A stretch of DNA of 6,987 bases from Christensenella sp. UBA1260. Its GTDB lineage: Bacteria; Bacillota; Clostridia; Christensenellales; CAG-917. Every line of letters begins with the position of its first letter. Within the stretch, counting starts at the first letter, position 1. Shown piece after piece: positions 6,292-6,987 of the stretch. The position numbers and the translations under genes are program-made. The notes beneath the pieces were generated by a model. It saw nothing but the letters and a program-made list of their open reading frames with translations. It made no database searches and was not told where the DNA came from. The stretch is from the NCBI GenBank assembly GCA_002308155.1, contig DBVQ01000056.1, positions 446 through 7,432 on the forward strand, given 5' to 3'.

Positions 6292-6313
6292 TAATTAGTA
6301 TTAATACAAATTA
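6292..6313. repeat. 22-bp imperfect palindrome spanning the trmD stop codon
   Basis: TAATT (6292-6296) and AATTA (6309-6313) flank the perfect 10-bp palindrome GTATTAATAC (6298-6307); only the single A/A pair at 6297/6308 breaks the symmetry. It takes up half of the short trmD-rbgA spacer and includes the trmD stop. It is AT-rich, so chance is possible; no T run follows on the minus strand to make it a good terminator. Confidence 0.4.
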
Positions 6314-6987
6314 CTTTCTATGTTTGCGCTTCTTCTTTGGCAAGAACTCGCCGACGTCTGCTTTTGTGAGCAAGTCGGGTCTGTTTTTAATTGTGATTTC
6401 AAGCGATTTTTCAAGACGCCAAGCTGCGATGTCCTTGTGATTGCCGTCAAGCAAGACTTTTGGCACGCTCACGCCCCTATAAACTTCCGGTCGCGTGTAC
6501 TGTGGATATTCAAGCAAGCCGTTTGAAAAACTTTCTTCTTCGGTTGATGCGTCCGACCCAAGCACACCGTCAATATAGCGTGCAACCGCGTTGATTGTGA
6601 CGAGTGCCGGAAGTTCGCCGCCCGTGAGCACGTAATCTCCAATTGACAATTCCTCGTCAATAAAGAGGTCTATGACTCTTTGGTCAACGCCTTCATAGTC
6701 TCCGCAAAGGATTAAAATCCTTTGTTCTTTTGCAAGGCTCTCCACTTTTTGCTGATTGAGTGTCGTGCCGCGTGGCGACATATACACTCTCCACGCCTCG
6801 TGATTTGGGTCAACGGCTTCAATTGCGCGTGCAATCGGGTCAGGCGTCATAAGCATACCTGCGCCCCCGCCGTATGGCGTGTCGTCCGTCTTTTTGTGTT
6901 TGTCAAGCGAAAAATCACGGATATTCGTCACCTGAACATTAAAAACACCACCGTCTATTGCTTTGCCGATAAGACTGTGTTTGAGCG
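6311..6987 (-). CDS. trmD: tRNA (guanine-N1)-methyltransferase TrmD; 5' end outside window
   Basis: TrmD methylates N1 of G37 in tRNAs using S-adenosylmethionine and prevents +1 frameshifting. The open frame runs to the window edge: 224 residues are visible, starting LKHSLIGKAIDGGVFNVQ, so roughly a dozen N-terminal residues are missing. Motifs typical of the knotted SPOUT domain are NIRDF and DKH near the start, YGGGAGM, LCGDYEGVDQRVI, SIGDYVLTGGELPA, SFSNGLLEYPQYTRPEV and VLLDGNHKDIAAWR. In the GLL(D/E)xPxYTRP motif this protein has Glu where E. coli has Asp169; I believe Glu is common in Firmicutes. The C terminus is short and very basic (LPKKKRKHRK). The GTG at 6931-6929 is an internal Val codon, not the start. 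It is the first visible gene of the trmD-rbgA-rnhB-yraN block. Confidence 0.97.
   Translation of the reverse strand, partial: LKHSLIGKAIDGGVFNVQVTNIRDFSLDKHKKTDDTPYGGGAGMLMTPDPIARAIEAVDPNHEAWRVYMSPRGTTLNQQKVESLAKEQRILILCGDYEGVDQRVIDLFIDEELSIGDYVLTGGELPALVTINAVARYIDGVLGSDASTEEESFSNGLLEYPQYTRPEVYRGVSVPKVLLDGNHKDIAAWRLEKSLEITIKNRPDLLTKADVGEFLPKKKRKHRK

Noticed and set aside
6929..6931. GTG as a start codon for trmD
   Set aside because: The frame stays open upstream and the translation (LKHSLIGKAIDGG...) matches the TrmD N-terminal region, so this is an internal Val codon.

Overview
The window looks like a chromosomal housekeeping segment from a low-to-medium GC Firmicute. It is probably a member of the Clostridia, possibly an uncultured gut lineage. 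The evidence is the trmD / rbgA / rnhB / rplS gene set, strong AGGAGG-type ribosome-binding sites, sigma-A-type promoters, and an rplS leader that looks like the Firmicutes L19 leader. Assignment below class level is a guess. No plasmid, phage, IS, CRISPR, tRNA or rRNA sequence was seen.

Layout. Positions 1-1124 (minus) hold the N-terminal 374 codons of lepA (EF-4), whose 3' end lies outside the window. A 130-bp AT-rich divergent region (1125-1254) carries a clear lepA promoter and an overlapping candidate promoter for the plus-strand gene at 1255-2118. That gene encodes a cytoplasmic glycerophosphodiester phosphodiesterase-family protein and is the only plus-strand gene. It ends at a hairpin (2133-2160) that can act as terminator in both directions. 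The rest is on the minus strand. Read in the direction of transcription, it is trmD (5' end just outside the window), rbgA, rnhB and yraN as one tightly packed block (6987 to 4341). A 183-bp gap follows with a promoter and a probable autoregulatory L19 leader, then rplS (4157-3816). Two bases after rplS comes a 543-residue polytopic membrane protein (3813-2182) with a degenerate GT-C-like architecture.

How the genes fit together. trmD (tRNA m1G37 methylation), rbgA (50S assembly GTPase), rplS (L19) and lepA are all translation or ribosome genes. rnhB removes RNA from RNA:DNA hybrids, and yraN is its common neighbour. In most Firmicutes rplS sits between trmD and rbgA. Here it has been moved downstream of yraN with its own promoter and leader, and a membrane protein of unknown role hangs on its 3' side.

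There is no evident defence or mobile system. The points worth a second look are the membrane protein with altered GT-C signature residues and a lipoprotein-like N terminus, the symmetrical -10 element shared by the divergent genes, the displaced rplS with its leader, and the insertion inside YraN.
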